From: Cellulomonas sp. KH9
GTDB lineage: Bacteria; Actinomycetota; Actinomycetes; Actinomycetales; Cellulomonadaceae
Length of the DNA: 64,000 nt
NCBI RefSeq assembly: GCF_900114185.1
Contig: NZ_FOSE01000002.1
Span: forward strand, 373,909-437,908
Direction: 5' to 3'
Shown here: positions 44,903 to 54,764 of the stretch, piece by piece
Layout: each line of letters opens with the position of its first letter
How positions within the stretch are numbered: the stretch's first letter is position 1
Notes under the pieces: generated by a model
Seen by the model: only the letters and a program-made list of their open reading frames with translations
Database searches by the model: none
What the model was told of the DNA's origin: nothing
Position numbers and translations under genes: made by a program

Positions 44903-45735
44903 CGCGGGATCCGCTGCGCCGAGCGCACACCTTCCGCGAGCCCGTGCACGACACCCGCGAGGGCGTCCAGCCCGGCGGCCTCGTCCGGTGCGTCGAGCAG
45001 CGAACGGACGAGCGCCGACCCCACGATGACGCCGTCCGCGTAGCCGGCGACCTGCGCCGCCTGCTCCGGGCGGGACACCCCGAGCCCCACGCACACACGT
45101 GCGGCACCCGCGGCGCGGGTGTCGGCGACGAGCTGCTCCGCGCGCTCCCCCACGGTCGCGCGCTCCCCCGTCACGCCCATGGTCGACGCCGCGTACACGA
45201 ACCCGCGGCTCGCGGCGACGGTCGAGGCCAGTCGCTCCGGCGTGGAGCTCGGGGCGACCAGGAACACCCGGTCCAGGGCGTGCTCGTCGGCCGCGGCGAT
45301 CCAGTCGGCCGCCTCGTCCGGGATGAGGTCCGGCGTGATGAGCCCGGCGCCCCCGGCCGCGGCCAGGTCGCGGGCGTACGCGTCGACGCCGTACCGCAGG
45401 ACGAGGTTCCAGTAGGTCATGACGAGGACGGGCGCCCCGGCCGACGCGACCTCCTCGACGACGCGCAGCGTGTCGCGCACCCGCGTGCCGTTGGCCAGCG
45501 CCCGGTTCGCGGCGGCCTGGATGACCGGGCCGTCCATGACCGGGTCGGTGTACGGCATCCCGAGCTCGACGACGTCCACACCGGCGTCGACCATGGTGCG
45601 GACCGCGCGCGCGGACCCGGGCACCGACGGGAAGCCGACCGGCAGGTAGCCGATCAGTGCCGCGCGCGGCGCCGGGCCGGAGGCGAGCTCGTCGATCCGC
45701 TCCGCGGTGGCCGACCGCACGTCCGTCACGCTCAC
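44899..45735 (-). CDS. trpA: Tryptophan synthase alpha subunit
   Basis: A 278-residue TIM-barrel protein that cleaves indole-3-glycerol phosphate to indole. The catalytic Glu and Asp are in [19 protein letters not shown] (about residues 55-73); [15 protein letters not shown] and [15 protein letters not shown] hold the mobile loops and phosphate site. It forms the complex with TrpB encoded just upstream, whose stop overlaps this ATG by 4 bp. Confidence 0.97.
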   Translation of the reverse strand: MSVTDVRSATAERIDELASGPAPRAALIGYLPVGFPSVPGSARAVRTMVDAGVDVVELGMPYTDPVMDGPVIQAAANRALANGTRVRDTLRVVEEVASAGAPVLVMTYWNLVLRYGVDAYARDLAAAGGAGLITPDLIPDEAADWIAAADEHALDRVFLVAPSSTPERLASTVAASRGFVYAASTMGVTGERATVGERAEQLVADTRAAGAARVCVGLGVSRPEQAAQVAGYADGVIVGSALVRSLLDAPDEAAGLDALAGVVHGLAEGVRSAQRIPR

Positions 45736-47048
45736 AGCTGCTCCCCCTCGTCCGCCTTGACGACGGGCTCCGGCTCGAGGATGCCGAACCAGGCGGCGGC
45801 CGTCGCCACGTCCTTGTCCCCCCGTCCGGACAGGTTGACGAGCACGACCGGCGGCCGGTCACCGCCCGCCCACCCCGCGGCCTCGCGGCCGAGCTGGATG
45901 GCCCCGGCCAGCGCGTGCGCCGACTCGATCGCGGGGATGATGCCCTCCGTGCGGCACAGGAGCCGGAACGCCTCCATGGCCTCGTCGTCCGTGACGGGAC
46001 GGTACTGCGCCCGCCCGGTGTCGTGGAGCCACGCGTGCTCGGGGCCGACGCTCGGGTAGTCCAGCCCGGCGGAGACCGAGTGGCTCGGCAGCGTCTGCCC
46101 GTCCTCGTCCTGCAGGAGGTAGCTGCGCGCACCGTGCAGCACACCCGGGGCGCCGCCCGAGAACCGCGCCGAGTGCCGGCCGGAGGAGATGCCGGCGCCC
46201 CCGGCCTCGAAGCCGAACAGCCGCACCTGCGGGTCGTCGAGGAACGCGTTGAAGATGCCCATCGCGTTGGACCCGCCGCCCACGCACGCCACGACGGCGT
46301 CGGGCAGCGCACCCGTCTCCTCGAGGATCTGGGCGCGCGCCTCCTCACCGATGATCTTGTGGAAGTCGCGCACCATCTCCGGGAACGGGTGCGGACCCGT
46401 GACGGTGCCGAGCAGGTAGTGGGTCGAGTCGACGTTCGCGACCCAGTCGCGCAGGGCCTCGTTGATGGCGTCCTTGAGGGTGCGCGCGCCGATGGTCACC
46501 GGCACGACGGTCGCCCCGAGCAGCTCCATCCGGGCGACGTTCAGCGCCTGGCGCTGGGTGTCCTCCTCGCCCATGTAGACGGTGCACTCCAGGTCCAGCA
46601 GCGCGGCTGCCGTCGCCGTGGCCACCCCGTGCTGCCCGGCGCCGGTCTCGGCGATGACGCGCCGCTTGCCCATGCGCTTGACGAGCAGCGCCTGGCCCAG
46701 CACGTTGTTGATCTTGTGGGAGCCCGTGTGGTTGAGGTCCTCCCGCTTGAGGAAGACGCGCACCCCGTCGCCCACGTGACGGGCGAACCGCGGCACCTCG
46801 GTCAGCGGGCTGGGCCGCCCCGTGTAGGTGCGGTGCAGCCGCTCCAGCTCGTCGGAGAACGCCGGGTCCGCGAGGGCCTTGTGGTACTCCGTCTCGAGCT
46901 CGTCGAGGGCGGCGATGAGCGCCTCGGGGACGAACCGGCCACCGAAGTCACCGAAGTACGGCCCCTCGTGGGTGGCGAGCGGCCCGCCGCCGAGCAGGAC
47001 GTCACGCATGCGGCGGCGGGCGCCGTCGCGGCCCGCGGTGCCGCTCAC
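45732..47048 (-). CDS. trpB: Tryptophan synthase beta subunit
   Basis: A 438-residue PLP enzyme that joins indole and serine to make tryptophan. [20 protein letters not shown] contains the PLP Lys, [19 protein letters not shown] the catalytic Glu, and [12 protein letters not shown] the phosphate cradle. It is the TrpB1 type that pairs with TrpA. GTG 47048 overlaps the trpC stop (GTGA). An ATG 14 codons later (MRDVLLGGG) is a possible alternative start, closer to where similarity begins. Confidence 0.97.
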   Translation of the reverse strand: MSGTAGRDGARRRMRDVLLGGGPLATHEGPYFGDFGGRFVPEALIAALDELETEYHKALADPAFSDELERLHRTYTGRPSPLTEVPRFARHVGDGVRVFLKREDLNHTGSHKINNVLGQALLVKRMGKRRVIAETGAGQHGVATATAAALLDLECTVYMGEEDTQRQALNVARMELLGATVVPVTIGARTLKDAINEALRDWVANVDSTHYLLGTVTGPHPFPEMVRDFHKIIGEEARAQILEETGALPDAVVACVGGGSNAMGIFNAFLDDPQVRLFGFEAGGAGISSGRHSARFSGGAPGVLHGARSYLLQDEDGQTLPSHSVSAGLDYPSVGPEHAWLHDTGRAQYRPVTDDEAMEAFRLLCRTEGIIPAIESAHALAGAIQLGREAAGWAGGDRPPVVLVNLSGRGDKDVATAAAWFGILEPEPVVKADEGEQL

Positions 47049-47857
47049 TGCCGCACCGCGCGCAGCGAGGGGTGCGCGCCGGCGGCGACGAGGTCCGCGA
47101 CGGACTGCCGCGGTGCGTCGTCCGTCACCAGCGCCTCGCCGACGAGCACCGCGTCCGCGCCGGCACGGGCGTAGTCCATGACGTCGTGCGGTCCGCGCAC
47201 GCCCGACTCGGCGATCCGGACGATGTCGGACGGGATCGCGGGGGCGACCCGGGAGAACGTCGTGCGGTCCACCTCGAGCGACCGCAGGTCGCGCGCGTTC
47301 ACACCGATGACGCGGGCCCCGGCGTCCAGCGCCCGGGCGACCTCCTCGGTGTCGTGCACCTCGACCAGCGCGGTCATGCCGAGCGAGTGCACCCGCTCGA
47401 CCAGCGACTCGAGCACCGTCTGCTCGAGCGCGGCGACGATGAGCAGCACGAGGTCCGCGCCGTGGGCGCGCGCCTCCCACACCTGGTAGGGCGACACCAC
47501 GAAGTCCTTGCGCAGGACCGGGACGTCCACCCGGCTGCGCACGGCGTCGAGGTCGTCGAGCGAGCCGTTGAACCGGCGCTGCTCCGTGAGCACGGAGATC
47601 GCGACGGCGCCACCCTTCTCGTACTCCGCCGCCAGCGCGGCCGGGTCGGAGATCGCCGCGAGCGCACCCTTGCTCGGGCTCGAGCGCTTGACCTCGGCGA
47701 TCACGGTGACCGCGTCGGGCACCTTCAGCCGCGCCACGCACTGCAGCGCGGACTCGCGCCGGGCGGCGCGCTCCTTGAGCTCGGCCAGGGGCGTCGCTGC
47801 CTGGCGCGCTGCGAGGTCGACCCTGACCCCCGCGACGATGTCGTCCAGCACGGTCAT
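47045..47857 (-). CDS. trpC: Indole-3-glycerol phosphate synthase
   Basis: A 270-residue single-function TIM barrel. [13 protein letters not shown] holds the catalytic Lys, [20 protein letters not shown] the second Lys, and [15 protein letters not shown] and [13 protein letters not shown] the phosphate site. It closes the indole ring of 1-(carboxyphenylamino)-deoxyribulose phosphate. ATG 47857 has AGAGGGGA about 11 nt upstream. It is the first of the trpCBA-lgt run; anthranilate phosphoribosyltransferase (trpD) and TrpF are not in the window. Confidence 0.97.
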   Translation of the reverse strand: MTVLDDIVAGVRVDLAARQAATPLAELKERAARRESALQCVARLKVPDAVTVIAEVKRSSPSKGALAAISDPAALAAEYEKGGAVAISVLTEQRRFNGSLDDLDAVRSRVDVPVLRKDFVVSPYQVWEARAHGADLVLLIVAALEQTVLESLVERVHSLGMTALVEVHDTEEVARALDAGARVIGVNARDLRSLEVDRTTFSRVAPAIPSDIVRIAESGVRGPHDVMDYARAGADAVLVGEALVTDDAPRQSVADLVAAGAHPSLRAVRQ

Positions 47858-47864
47858 CGACCGA

Positions 47865-48083
47865 TCATCCCCTCTGGCCGGTTGGTGCGGCAGGCACCAC
47901 GGGCTTTCCCCGGGAGGCCGCCGCCGACGAGCCATGGTAGACGGGCCGCGGACCGCCTCGGCCCACCCGCCCGAGGTGTGGGACCGGGGAGGACGCCCCG
48001 CCGCCGTCCGGACCGTGGTCCGAGGCGTGGTCCGGGGCATGGTCCGAAGCGTGGTCCGGCGCGTGGTCCAGCTCCTGGTCCAC
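47865..48083 (-). CDS. Possible small Asp/His-rich ORF upstream of trpC
   Basis: A 72-codon frame from GTG 48083 to a stop inside the trpC ribosome site. It starts [20 protein letters not shown], a repeat of DHA[P/S], then becomes Gly/Pro-rich. The 12-bp DNA repeats differ largely at third codon positions (GCG/GCT/GCC, CAC/CAT), which hints at coding. There is no convincing ribosome site, and I know no family like it. It could be a leader peptide or metal-binding peptide, or just noncoding repeat DNA. Confidence 0.2.
   Translation of the reverse strand: MDQELDHAPDHASDHAPDHASDHGPDGGGASSPVPHLGRVGRGGPRPVYHGSSAAASRGKPVVPAAPTGQRG
48009..48080. repeat. Degenerate 12-bp tandem repeat between trpC and a DUF4190 gene
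   Basis: Six units of about CGRGGCGTGGTC in a row (GTGGTC or a variant every 12 bp: 48015, 48027, 48039, 48051, 48063, 48075). They lie in the 244-bp gap upstream of trpC, which otherwise shows only GC-rich sequence and the trpC ribosome site. No trp leader peptide or attenuator is seen. Confidence 0.75.
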
Positions 48084-48101
48084 TCCCGGCGACGGCTCGG
48101 A

Positions 48102-48614
48102 CTACGGCAACGCGCCCATGAACGGGATGGCGAGCCCGAGGAAGAGGAGAGGCAGCAGCAGCAGGACCCCGAAGGTCACGAGCAGGACGGCACCCAGCGC
48201 GGTCGCGACCCAGCCGAGCACGATCCCGGCCGTCGCCAGGGACTCGTTGTCGGCCTGGCCCGCGGCGACGGCCCGACGCGCACGCCCGCCGACGACCACG
48301 GCGGGGATGCCGGTGAAGAACACGCACCCGAGCACGCCCAGCAGCCCGAGCACGAGCGACCACACCGCGAGGTCGTTGCGGGGCGGCGACGGCGGGCGCG
48401 GCGGGCCCTCGGCGTACCCGTAGGCCGGCGCGGGAGGACCGGCAGGGCCGGGCGGGTACGTCGCGGGCGGCGGCAGCGCCCCGGGCGGGGACGCGCCGAC
48501 CGGCGGCTGGTCCGACCCGGTCGTGCGCGGGGTGGCCGCGGGCGGCACCGCGTGCGCGGCGTACGCGCCCTCCTGCCCGTACGGCGGGCCCAGGGGTTCG
48601 CTGGGACTGCTCAT
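48102..48614 (-). CDS. DUF4190 membrane protein with Pro-rich N-terminus
   Basis: A 170-residue protein. The first 80 residues are Pro/Ala/Gly-rich and disordered (for example [20 protein letters not shown]). The DUF4190 domain follows, with two membrane helices ([20 protein letters not shown] and [20 protein letters not shown]) joined by the short polar [16 protein letters not shown]; a third hydrophobic stretch ends the protein. Function unknown. A second gene of this type lies two genes upstream, so this is probably an old duplication. It belongs to the membrane-protein run between trpE and trpC. Confidence 0.8.
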   Translation of the reverse strand: MSSPSEPLGPPYGQEGAYAAHAVPPAATPRTTGSDQPPVGASPPGALPPPATYPPGPAGPPAPAYGYAEGPPRPPSPPRNDLAVWSLVLGLLGVLGCVFFTGIPAVVVGGRARRAVAAGQADNESLATAGIVLGWVATALGAVLLVTFGVLLLLPLLFLGLAIPFMGALP

Positions 48615-48654
48615 GGACGGCCTCCGGTCGGTCGAGAGGTGGTGCGACCGCCCC

Positions 48655-49110
48655 CTAGGGCAGCGGTGCGGGGCCCAGGTAGGGCACGAGCGCGGGCACG
48701 TTGCGCAGGACAGCGAAGCCCACGACGACGACGAGGACCAGCCAGGCCGGCCACGTCGGCGCCGACACGGGCGGGCGGCCGCGCAGGCGCCGCACCGTCC
48801 ACACCCCCCACGCGACGACGAGCAGCGGTGCCGCGACGGTCCACAGCGGGTTGGCCTGCCAGGCGGCGGCCAGGTCCCCGGTGAGCAGCGAGTGCGTCGC
48901 GCGCAGCCCGCCGCACCCGGGGCAGGACACACCGAGGAACAGGACCGACGGGCAGAACCCGTAGCTCAGCGGGGTGTACGGCGAGCGCACCACGAGCAGG
49001 GTCGCGGCCCCGGCGGCAGCGGCGGCGAGCGCGAGGGGCAGCGCACCCCGTCGCACCCGCGACGCGGTGGCGTGCCCGGCGCCCGCCGCCGGCTGCCGCA
49101 CGTCGGTCAC
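48655..49110 (-). CDS. DUF2752 membrane protein
   Basis: A 151-residue protein with three membrane segments. [20 protein letters not shown] (about residues 60-79) is the DUF2752 signature, with CPxCGxxR and a nearby His; a further Cys (YGFCPSVL) lies ahead of it. The Cys arrangement suggests a metal or redox site at the membrane, but the function is unknown. GTG 49110 overlaps the upstream DUF4190 stop (GTGA), so the two are co-translated. Confidence 0.85.
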   Translation of the reverse strand: MTDVRQPAAGAGHATASRVRRGALPLALAAAAAGAATLLVVRSPYTPLSYGFCPSVLFLGVSCPGCGGLRATHSLLTGDLAAAWQANPLWTVAAPLLVVAWGVWTVRRLRGRPPVSAPTWPAWLVLVVVVGFAVLRNVPALVPYLGPAPLP

Positions 49111-49760
49111 GGCGCCTGCAGCTGCTGGCGCTCCACCTCGTCCTCGACGTACTGCAGGAAGCCGTCCAGGCCGCCGTACTCGGCCAGCCCGATGGAGAGG
49201 CTGATGATCATGTAGAGGCTGGCGAGGATGCCGACGATGCCGAGGATGATGCCGGCCAGGGCCATGCCCCCGTTGCTGGCCTCACCGCGCGCGGCGGCCG
49301 ACCGTCCCTTGAAGCCCAGCCACACGCCGATGGCGCCCGGCACGATGCCGACCACCAGGCAGCACAGCACGATCGACAGGATGCCGAGCACCAGCGACCA
49401 GACACCGAGCGAGTTGCGTGCGGTGGACTGCGGCGCCCCGTAGCCCGGTGCCTGCCCGTACGCGGGCTGGCCGTAGGTCGGCTGCTCACCGTAGGTCGGG
49501 GGCTGACCCTGCCCGTAGGCGGGCGGCTGGCCCTGCCCGTAGGCGGGCGGCTGGCCCTGCCCGTAGGCGGGCGGCTGGCCCTGCCCGTAGGCGGGCGGCT
49601 GACCGTACCCGGGCGCGGCCGGGGTGTCCGGACCCGTACCCGCCGGGTACGGGGGGACGTCGGGGCCGGACGGCTGCGACGGCGAGTCGGGTGACCCCGG
49701 CCCGGTGCCCGGCTGCTCGTCGGGTGCGCCCGGGTCGCGGGGCTCGTTGGGGCTCGACAT
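49107..49760 (-). CDS. DUF4190 membrane protein with GQGQPPAY repeats
   Basis: A 217-residue protein. The N-terminal 115 residues are Pro/Gly/Tyr/Gln-rich; four exact copies of an eight-residue unit (GQPPAYGQ register) come from a perfect 24-bp DNA repeat. The C-terminal DUF4190 domain has helices [20 protein letters not shown] and [20 protein letters not shown] separated by [17 protein letters not shown]. The low-complexity part is on the cytosolic side or outside; sequence alone does not tell. Function unknown. The stop overlaps the DUF2752 GTG. Confidence 0.85.
   Translation of the reverse strand: MSSPNEPRDPGAPDEQPGTGPGSPDSPSQPSGPDVPPYPAGTGPDTPAAPGYGQPPAYGQGQPPAYGQGQPPAYGQGQPPAYGQGQPPTYGEQPTYGQPAYGQAPGYGAPQSTARNSLGVWSLVLGILSIVLCCLVVGIVPGAIGVWLGFKGRSAAARGEASNGGMALAGIILGIVGILASLYMIISLSIGLAEYGGLDGFLQYVEDEVERQQLQAP
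49503..49598. repeat. 24-bp tandem repeat, four copies, inside the DUF4190 gene
   Basis: Four consecutive units beginning CTGGCCCTGCCCGTAGGCGG (the first has CTGACC) run from 49503 to 49598. They are in frame and almost identical, so copy number may vary between strains by slippage. Confidence 0.9.
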
Positions 49761-49832
49761 GCGGCTCTCCCTGCGTCGGTGGTGGCCGGCGGAACCAGCC
49801 GGGTGGGGACCGGAGGAAACCCTCCGGTGGGG

Positions 49833-50138
49833 TCAGTGACCGCCGCGCCGCTGGGCGCGGGCGCGGGTCGCCGCGCCGCCCTGACCGTGGCCCAGCAGCT
49901 GCAGGACCTTGCCCAGGACGAGCCCGCCCGCGATCACGCCCATGCCGACCCAGAACAGCCACATCATCGTGAACGCGACGCCCAGGCCGGCGACGACGCC
50001 GCCCGCCACGACGGTCCACGTGGTCGTCCACGCGGCGAGGGTGCGCCCGTGGTTCGTCGGCGGCGTCGCCGGCGGCAGGTGGACCGTCTCGGTCCGGGTG
50101 GCGTTCTGGGAACGGTGGGCCAGCGTGTGATCGGCCAT
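49833..50138 (-). CDS. HGxxPAAW family small membrane protein
   Basis: A 101-residue protein with two membrane helices. NHGRTLAAWTTTWTVVAGGV (about residues 29-48) is the motif that names the actinobacterial HGxxPAAW family, here with Leu in place of Pro; VAFTMMWLFWVGMGVIAGG is the second helix. The C-terminus is basic (RARAQRRGGH). The family is typically found beside trp genes in actinobacteria; its role is unknown. The ATG at 50138 has AAGGAC upstream. Confidence 0.85.
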   Translation of the reverse strand: MADHTLAHRSQNATRTETVHLPPATPPTNHGRTLAAWTTTWTVVAGGVVAGLGVAFTMMWLFWVGMGVIAGGLVLGKVLQLLGHGQGGAATRARAQRRGGH

Positions 50139-50204
50139 CAGCGGTACGTCCTTCGTGCTCGGTTTCGCTCACCCTATCCGAGAGCCCGGCGACCCACGCG
50201 CTGG

Positions 50205-50807
50205 TCAGGACGGGTCGTCGCCCCGGCTGAGCGCGTCCCAGTCGGATCGTTCGTCGGCCGCGCCGCTCGCGTTGCGGCCGGCACGACCCGGTGCGGGCCG
50301 CTCGTGGCGCTGGGAGCGCTGGTCCCACCCGCCGGGTGCGCGCGCGAGCACCACCGCGAGCACCGGCACCGCGGCGCCGACCACCAGCGCCACCACCGGC
50401 CACGCGGTCGCGGACGCCACCGGGTCGGCCGCCGCGACGCCGGTCGCGTCGGCGACGGCCGCGGCGACGGCGCCTGCCGGGTCCCGCAGGACGCCCACGG
50501 CACCGGCCACGACCAGCACCCCGGCCGCGGCGCTCACCCCCGCGACGACCCACCGGCCCACCCGCCCGACGAGCGCGAGGGCACCGGCCGCGGCCAGCAG
50601 CACCAGCGCGGCCGCCGGCGCCTGCGGTGCCGCCTGCGACCCCGGGACGGCGACCGCCACCGTGCCCTCGAGCACGCTGCGACCTTCACCGTGCACCCAG
50701 GTGGGCACCGACACCAGGCCCACGAGACCCGCGGCGCCCAGCAGCAGCACGACCCAGCGGCCGCGGCGCGCCCGCGCGCCGGGTCCCGGCGCGGGCGCCG
50801 CCGTCAC
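50205..50807 (-). CDS. Trp biosynthesis-associated membrane protein (Trp_oprn_chp)
   Basis: A 200-residue protein with four membrane helices (VLLLGAAGLVGLVSVPTW, AALVLLAAAGALALVG, WVVAGVSAAAGVLVVAGAVG, WPVVALVVGAAVPVLAVVLA). VPTWVHGEGRSVLEGTVAVA after helix 1 is the outer loop typical of the family encoded next to trpE in actinobacteria (Rv1610 in M. tuberculosis). Biochemical role unknown. The start overlaps the trpE stop by 4 bp, so it is made together with anthranilate synthase. The C-terminal 45 residues are polar. Confidence 0.88.
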   Translation of the reverse strand: MTAAPAPGPGARARRGRWVVLLLGAAGLVGLVSVPTWVHGEGRSVLEGTVAVAVPGSQAAPQAPAAALVLLAAAGALALVGRVGRWVVAGVSAAAGVLVVAGAVGVLRDPAGAVAAAVADATGVAAADPVASATAWPVVALVVGAAVPVLAVVLARAPGGWDQRSQRHERPAPGRAGRNASGAADERSDWDALSRGDDPS

Positions 50808-52381
50808 GGCGTGGCGCGGCGCAGCCGCGCCGCGAGCTGGACGGCCCGGACGGCCGCCGCCGCCTTGTTCCGCGACTCCTCGTACTCGAGCGCCGGCACG
50901 GAGTCGGCCACGATGCCGCCACCCGCCTGGACGCTGGCGCGCCCGTCGCGGAGCAGGGCGGTGCGGATCGCGATCGCCATGTCCATGTCCCCGGCGAAGT
51001 CGAAGTAGCCGACGGTGCCGCCGTACACACCGCGCCGGGCGGGCTCGAGCTCGTCGATCAGCTCGATCGCCCGCGGCTTCGGCGCCCCGGACAGCGTCCC
51101 CGCGGGGAACGTCGCCACGAACGTCTGCAGCGCCGTCGCACCGGTGCGCAGCCGGCCGACCACCGTGGAGCAGATGTGCATGATGTGCGAGAACCGGCGC
51201 ACGGCCATGAACTCGACGACCTCGACGCTCGTGGGCTCGCAGACCTTGACCATGTCGTTGCGGGACAGGTCGACGAGCATGATGTGCTCCGCACGCTCCT
51301 TCGGGTCCGCCAGCACCTCGTCGGCGAGGGCACGGTCCTCTTCCGGCGTCGCGCCACGCGGCCGCGACCCGGCGATCGGGAACGTCGTGACGTGACCGTC
51401 GCTGACCTTCACCAGCGTCTCGGGGCTGGAGCCGACGACCGCGAAGTCGCGCCCGTCCGCGTCCTGCAGCGCGAGCAGGTACATGTACGGGCTGGGGTTG
51501 ACGGTGCGCAGCACGCGGTACACGTCCACGGGCTCGGCCGGGCAGTCCAGGTCGAGGCGCTGCGAGAGGACGACCTGGAAGACGTCGCCGTCACGGATGG
51601 CCTCCTGCCCGCGCCGGACCTGCTCCTCGAACTCCTCGCGCGTGCTGCGGAACTCCAGCGCGGGGACCGGGGCCTCGGGGTCGAGCACGGCGGGCGCCGG
51701 CGGTGCGGGACGCGACAGCGCCGCCTGCATCGCGTCCAGCCGGGCGACCGCGTCGGCGTAGGCCTCGTCCACGCGCTCGTCGGTGGCGTCGAAGTTGATG
51801 GCGTTCGCCACGAGCCACACCGACCCGTCGACGTGGTCCACGGCGGCGACGTCCGACGCCAGCAGGAGCGTCACCTCCGGGACGTCCAGCTCCTCCGGTG
51901 CCCGGCGCGGCAGCGTCGGCTCCCAGTGGTGCACGACGTCCCACCCGAGCACGCCGACCAGCCCGCCCGTGAGGGGCGGCAGCCCGGCCACCCGCGGCGT
52001 GTGCAGCACGTCCAGCGTCCGGCCCAGCACGTCGAGCACGTCGCCCTCGGTCGGCACGCCCACCGGGACGTCACCGGACCAGCAGGCCCGCCCGTCACGG
52101 ACGGACAGGGTCGCGCGCGACGACACCCCGACGAACGACCAGCGGCCCCAGGTGCCGTCGGACTCGGCCGACTCCAGCACGAACGTGCCGGGCCGCCCGG
52201 CCGCCAGGGTGCGGTAGAGCCCGACCGGCGTGACGTCGTCGGCGAGCAGCCGGCGGACCACGGGCACGACCCGGCGGTCCGCCGCGAGCTCGCGGAAGTG
52301 CTCCGGCGTCGGCCACGTCGCGCCCCAGGGCAGGTCCGTGGCGGTCGCGCGCGGCGCGGCGGAGACGGACGGCTGGGTCAC
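50804..52381 (-). CDS. trpE: Anthranilate synthase component I
   Basis: A 525-residue chorismate-utilising enzyme that makes anthranilate with ammonia from TrpG (not in the window). [15 protein letters not shown] near residue 68 matches the LLES-x10-S tryptophan-binding motif, so feedback inhibition is expected. The catalytic half has [48 protein letters not shown] and [20 protein letters not shown]. The start overlaps hisI by 4 bp and the stop overlaps the membrane protein gene, so Trp and His genes are co-translated here. Confidence 0.97.
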   Translation of the reverse strand: MTQPSVSAAPRATATDLPWGATWPTPEHFRELAADRRVVPVVRRLLADDVTPVGLYRTLAAGRPGTFVLESAESDGTWGRWSFVGVSSRATLSVRDGRACWSGDVPVGVPTEGDVLDVLGRTLDVLHTPRVAGLPPLTGGLVGVLGWDVVHHWEPTLPRRAPEELDVPEVTLLLASDVAAVDHVDGSVWLVANAINFDATDERVDEAYADAVARLDAMQAALSRPAPPAPAVLDPEAPVPALEFRSTREEFEEQVRRGQEAIRDGDVFQVVLSQRLDLDCPAEPVDVYRVLRTVNPSPYMYLLALQDADGRDFAVVGSSPETLVKVSDGHVTTFPIAGSRPRGATPEEDRALADEVLADPKERAEHIMLVDLSRNDMVKVCEPTSVEVVEFMAVRRFSHIMHICSTVVGRLRTGATALQTFVATFPAGTLSGAPKPRAIELIDELEPARRGVYGGTVGYFDFAGDMDMAIAIRTALLRDGRASVQAGGGIVADSVPALEYEESRNKAAAAVRAVQLAARLRRATP

Positions 52382-52848
52382 GGCTGGGCTCCTCGGGGGG
52401 TCGCGGCGTCGTCACCGACGGCCGGCTGGGCGGGCTCCGTGGCATCGGGGGTCGTCGTGGTGACGGGCAGCGGACCGCCCGCCTCGAAGCAGGTGCGCGT
52501 CCCGGTGTGGCACGCGGCACCCACCTGGTCGACGGTGACGAGCAGCGCGTCGCCGTCGCAGTCCAGGGCCACGCCGCGCACGTGCTGCACGTGCCCGGAC
52601 GTGTCGCCCTTGCGCCAGTACTCCTGGCGCGACCGGCTCCAGAACGTCACCCGGCCCGTCGTGAGCGTGCGGTGCAGCGCCTCGTCGTCCATCCAGCCGA
52701 GCATGAGCACCTCGCGGGTGTCGTGCTGCTGGACGATCGCGGCGACGAGCCCGGCGTCGTCCCGGCGCAGCCGCGTGGCGACGGCTGGGTCGAGGTCGCT
52801 GCGCGTGATGCGGCCGTCGGACGTGGTGGTCGGGGGGTTCTGCGGCAC
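52378..52848 (-). CDS. hisI: Phosphoribosyl-AMP cyclohydrolase
   Basis: A 156-residue zinc enzyme opening the purine ring of phosphoribosyl-AMP in histidine synthesis. [20 protein letters not shown] carries the metal-binding Asp residues and Cys, and [12 protein letters not shown] the other Cys. [19 protein letters not shown] is the family signature. There is no HisE domain. The C-terminal 30 residues are low-complexity. The GTG at 52848 has no ribosome site; CAGGAT lies 6 nt upstream. It starts the hisI-trpE run. Confidence 0.95.
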   Translation of the reverse strand: MPQNPPTTTSDGRITRSDLDPAVATRLRRDDAGLVAAIVQQHDTREVLMLGWMDDEALHRTLTTGRVTFWSRSRQEYWRKGDTSGHVQHVRGVALDCDGDALLVTVDQVGAACHTGTRTCFEAGGPLPVTTTTPDATEPAQPAVGDDAATPRGAQP

Positions 52849-52854
52849 GTGCCG

Positions 52855-52860
52855 ATCCTG
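52855..52860 (-). promoter_or_regulatory. Candidate -10 element of hisI-trpE
   Basis: CAGGAT with a 6-nt spacer to GTG 52848, in the 71-bp gap after the ABC exporter genes. The same layout as for YciI. Confidence 0.35.
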
Positions 52861-52919
52861 CCACGCGCCGCGGGACCGTCGGCGACCTGTCCGTGGCCCG
52901 CCGCGGCACGGTGCCGGGG

Positions 52920-54764
52920 TCAGCGGGTCTGGGACACCCAGGCGGCGTGCATCGCCGCGTAGTGACCGCCCCGGGCGACCAGCTCGGGGTGCGTCCCGAC
53001 CTCGACCACGCGGCCCGCGTGCACGACGACCACGAGGTCGGCCGCCTCGGCGGTGGACAGCCGGTGCGCGATGGTCAGCGTCGTGCGCCCGCGCGAGAGC
53101 TCGCGCAGCGCCCGGGCGATACGCACCTCGGCCACGGGGTCGACCGCGGACGTCGCCTCGTCGAGCAGGAGCAGGTCACCGTCCGCGAGGCGGGCGCGGG
53201 CGAGGGCGACCAGCTGACGCTCGCCCGCCGAGAACAGCTCGCCCCGCTGCCCCACCGGCGTGTCGAGCCCGGCGGGCAGCTCGTCGACCCACGCGTCCAG
53301 GCCCAGCTCGTCGACCACCTGCCGCACGCGCGCGAGCGTGCCCGCGTCGAGCTCCGCCGTGCCGTCCGCGCCGCGCGGGACGTCCCGCAGCCCGTACGCC
53401 ACGTTCTGCGCCAGGGTCGCGTCGAACAGGAACCCCTCCTGCGGGACGAGCACCACCCGGCGGCGCAGGTCCGCCGAGGCGACACGGCGCAGGTCGACGC
53501 CGTCGAGCAGCACGGCGCCCGTGCTCGGGTCCATGAACCGCGCGACGAGCTTGGCGAGCGTCGTCTTGCCCGAGCCCGTCGCGCCGACCACGGCCACCGA
53601 CGTGCCGGCCGCGACCTGCAGGTCCACGTCCTGCAGCACGGGCGGACCCCCGGGGTAGGCGTACCCGACGTGGTCGAACGTCACGGCCGCGGGGCCGCGC
53701 GGGCTGGGCACGGCGTCCGCGCCCGGCTCGGGGACGTCGACGGGCGTCTCGAGGACACCCAGCACGCGGCGCCACCCGGCGACGGCGTTCTGCAGCTCGT
53801 TGAGGATCTCGGTGGCCATCTGCACGGGCCCTGTGAACAGCTGCACCAGGAACAGGAACGCCAGCACGCGCCCCACGCTGAGCTCACCGGCCACCCCGAG
53901 CCACGTGCCGGCGACCACGACCACCGCGAGCACGAGGTTGGCGACCAGCACCCCGGAGGAGAACACGACCGCCACGAGGTTCTGCGCGCGCACCATCGCC
54001 CGACGGGTCCCGGCCACCGCGGCGTCGATGCGGCGCTGCGTGCGGGCGGCGACGCCGTAGGCCCGGATGGTCTCGGCGCCGACGACGGCCTCGGACACCG
54101 CACCGAGCATGGCGCCGTACTCCTGGCGGACCGCTGCGTAGCGGGCGTTCACCCCGCGCTGCAGGCGCGGCAGCACCACGAGCAGCGGGACGAAGCACGC
54201 CCACACCAGGAGCGTCAGCTGCCACGAGTAGAGGGCCATGAGCGTCGTCGCCACGAGGATCTGCAGCACCGAGACGAGCAGCATGATGCCGCCCCACTGC
54301 ACGAACATCGAGACGGTGTCGACGTCGGACGTCACGCGGGACACCAGGGAGCCGCGGCGCTCGGTGCTCTGCGTGAGCACGGACAGGTCGTGCACGTGCC
54401 GGAAGGCGCGGGTCCGCAGCGTGAGCAGCCCGGACTCGCTGGACCGGAAGAGCCGCACGTTGACCAGCGCGGAGCACGCCGCGCCCACCGCCAGCCCGAC
54501 CGCGGCCAGGCCGACCAGCACGGCTGCGCGCTGCACGTCCACACCGCCCGGCGCGAGGATCGCCGTGTCGACGGTCTGCTGGACGGCGATGGGGACGAGC
54601 ACGCGCGCGGTGGCCGCCAGCACGGCCAGGCCGAGCGTGACGGTCAGGCCGTCGAGCAGCTCGGGCGACACCTGCGCCGCGCGGCGCAGCGTCGCCCACA
54701 CCCCGAGCGTGCTCGCGGGCGCCATCCGTGCGTCCGTGCGCTGGGGCTCCGTGGTCGCGTTCAC
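52920..54764 (-). CDS. Heterodimeric ABC exporter subunit with catalytic Walker B, degenerate signature
   Basis: A 614-residue half-transporter. Six membrane helices (about residues 20-310) are followed by a nucleotide-binding domain with [18 protein letters not shown]-loop [10 protein letters not shown], Walker [13 protein letters not shown] with the catalytic Glu, and the H-loop TIAHRLST. The signature is degenerate: [12 protein letters not shown] replaces LSGGQ. Its partner, encoded just upstream with a 4-bp overlap, has the opposite pattern. The pair therefore has one good ATP site, made from this Walker B/His and the partner's LSGGQ, and one weak site. The substrate is unknown; lipids, drugs or siderophores are possible. 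GTG 54764 has GGGAGGA upstream. Confidence 0.92.
   Translation of the reverse strand: MNATTEPQRTDARMAPASTLGVWATLRRAAQVSPELLDGLTVTLGLAVLAATARVLVPIAVQQTVDTAILAPGGVDVQRAAVLVGLAAVGLAVGAACSALVNVRLFRSSESGLLTLRTRAFRHVHDLSVLTQSTERRGSLVSRVTSDVDTVSMFVQWGGIMLLVSVLQILVATTLMALYSWQLTLLVWACFVPLLVVLPRLQRGVNARYAAVRQEYGAMLGAVSEAVVGAETIRAYGVAARTQRRIDAAVAGTRRAMVRAQNLVAVVFSSGVLVANLVLAVVVVAGTWLGVAGELSVGRVLAFLFLVQLFTGPVQMATEILNELQNAVAGWRRVLGVLETPVDVPEPGADAVPSPRGPAAVTFDHVGYAYPGGPPVLQDVDLQVAAGTSVAVVGATGSGKTTLAKLVARFMDPSTGAVLLDGVDLRRVASADLRRRVVLVPQEGFLFDATLAQNVAYGLRDVPRGADGTAELDAGTLARVRQVVDELGLDAWVDELPAGLDTPVGQRGELFSAGERQLVALARARLADGDLLLLDEATSAVDPVAEVRIARALRELSRGRTTLTIAHRLSTAEAADLVVVVHAGRVVEVGTHPELVARGGHYAAMHAAWVSQTR

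Noticed and set aside
47858..48101. A trp attenuator or leader peptide with Trp codons
   Set aside because: No frame with clustered TGG codons and no mutually exclusive hairpins were found upstream of trpC; upstream of trpE the genes are overlapping or leaderless.
49503..49598. CRISPR-like repeat array
   Set aside because: The 24-bp units are contiguous, with no spacers, and in frame within a Pro/Gly-rich protein.
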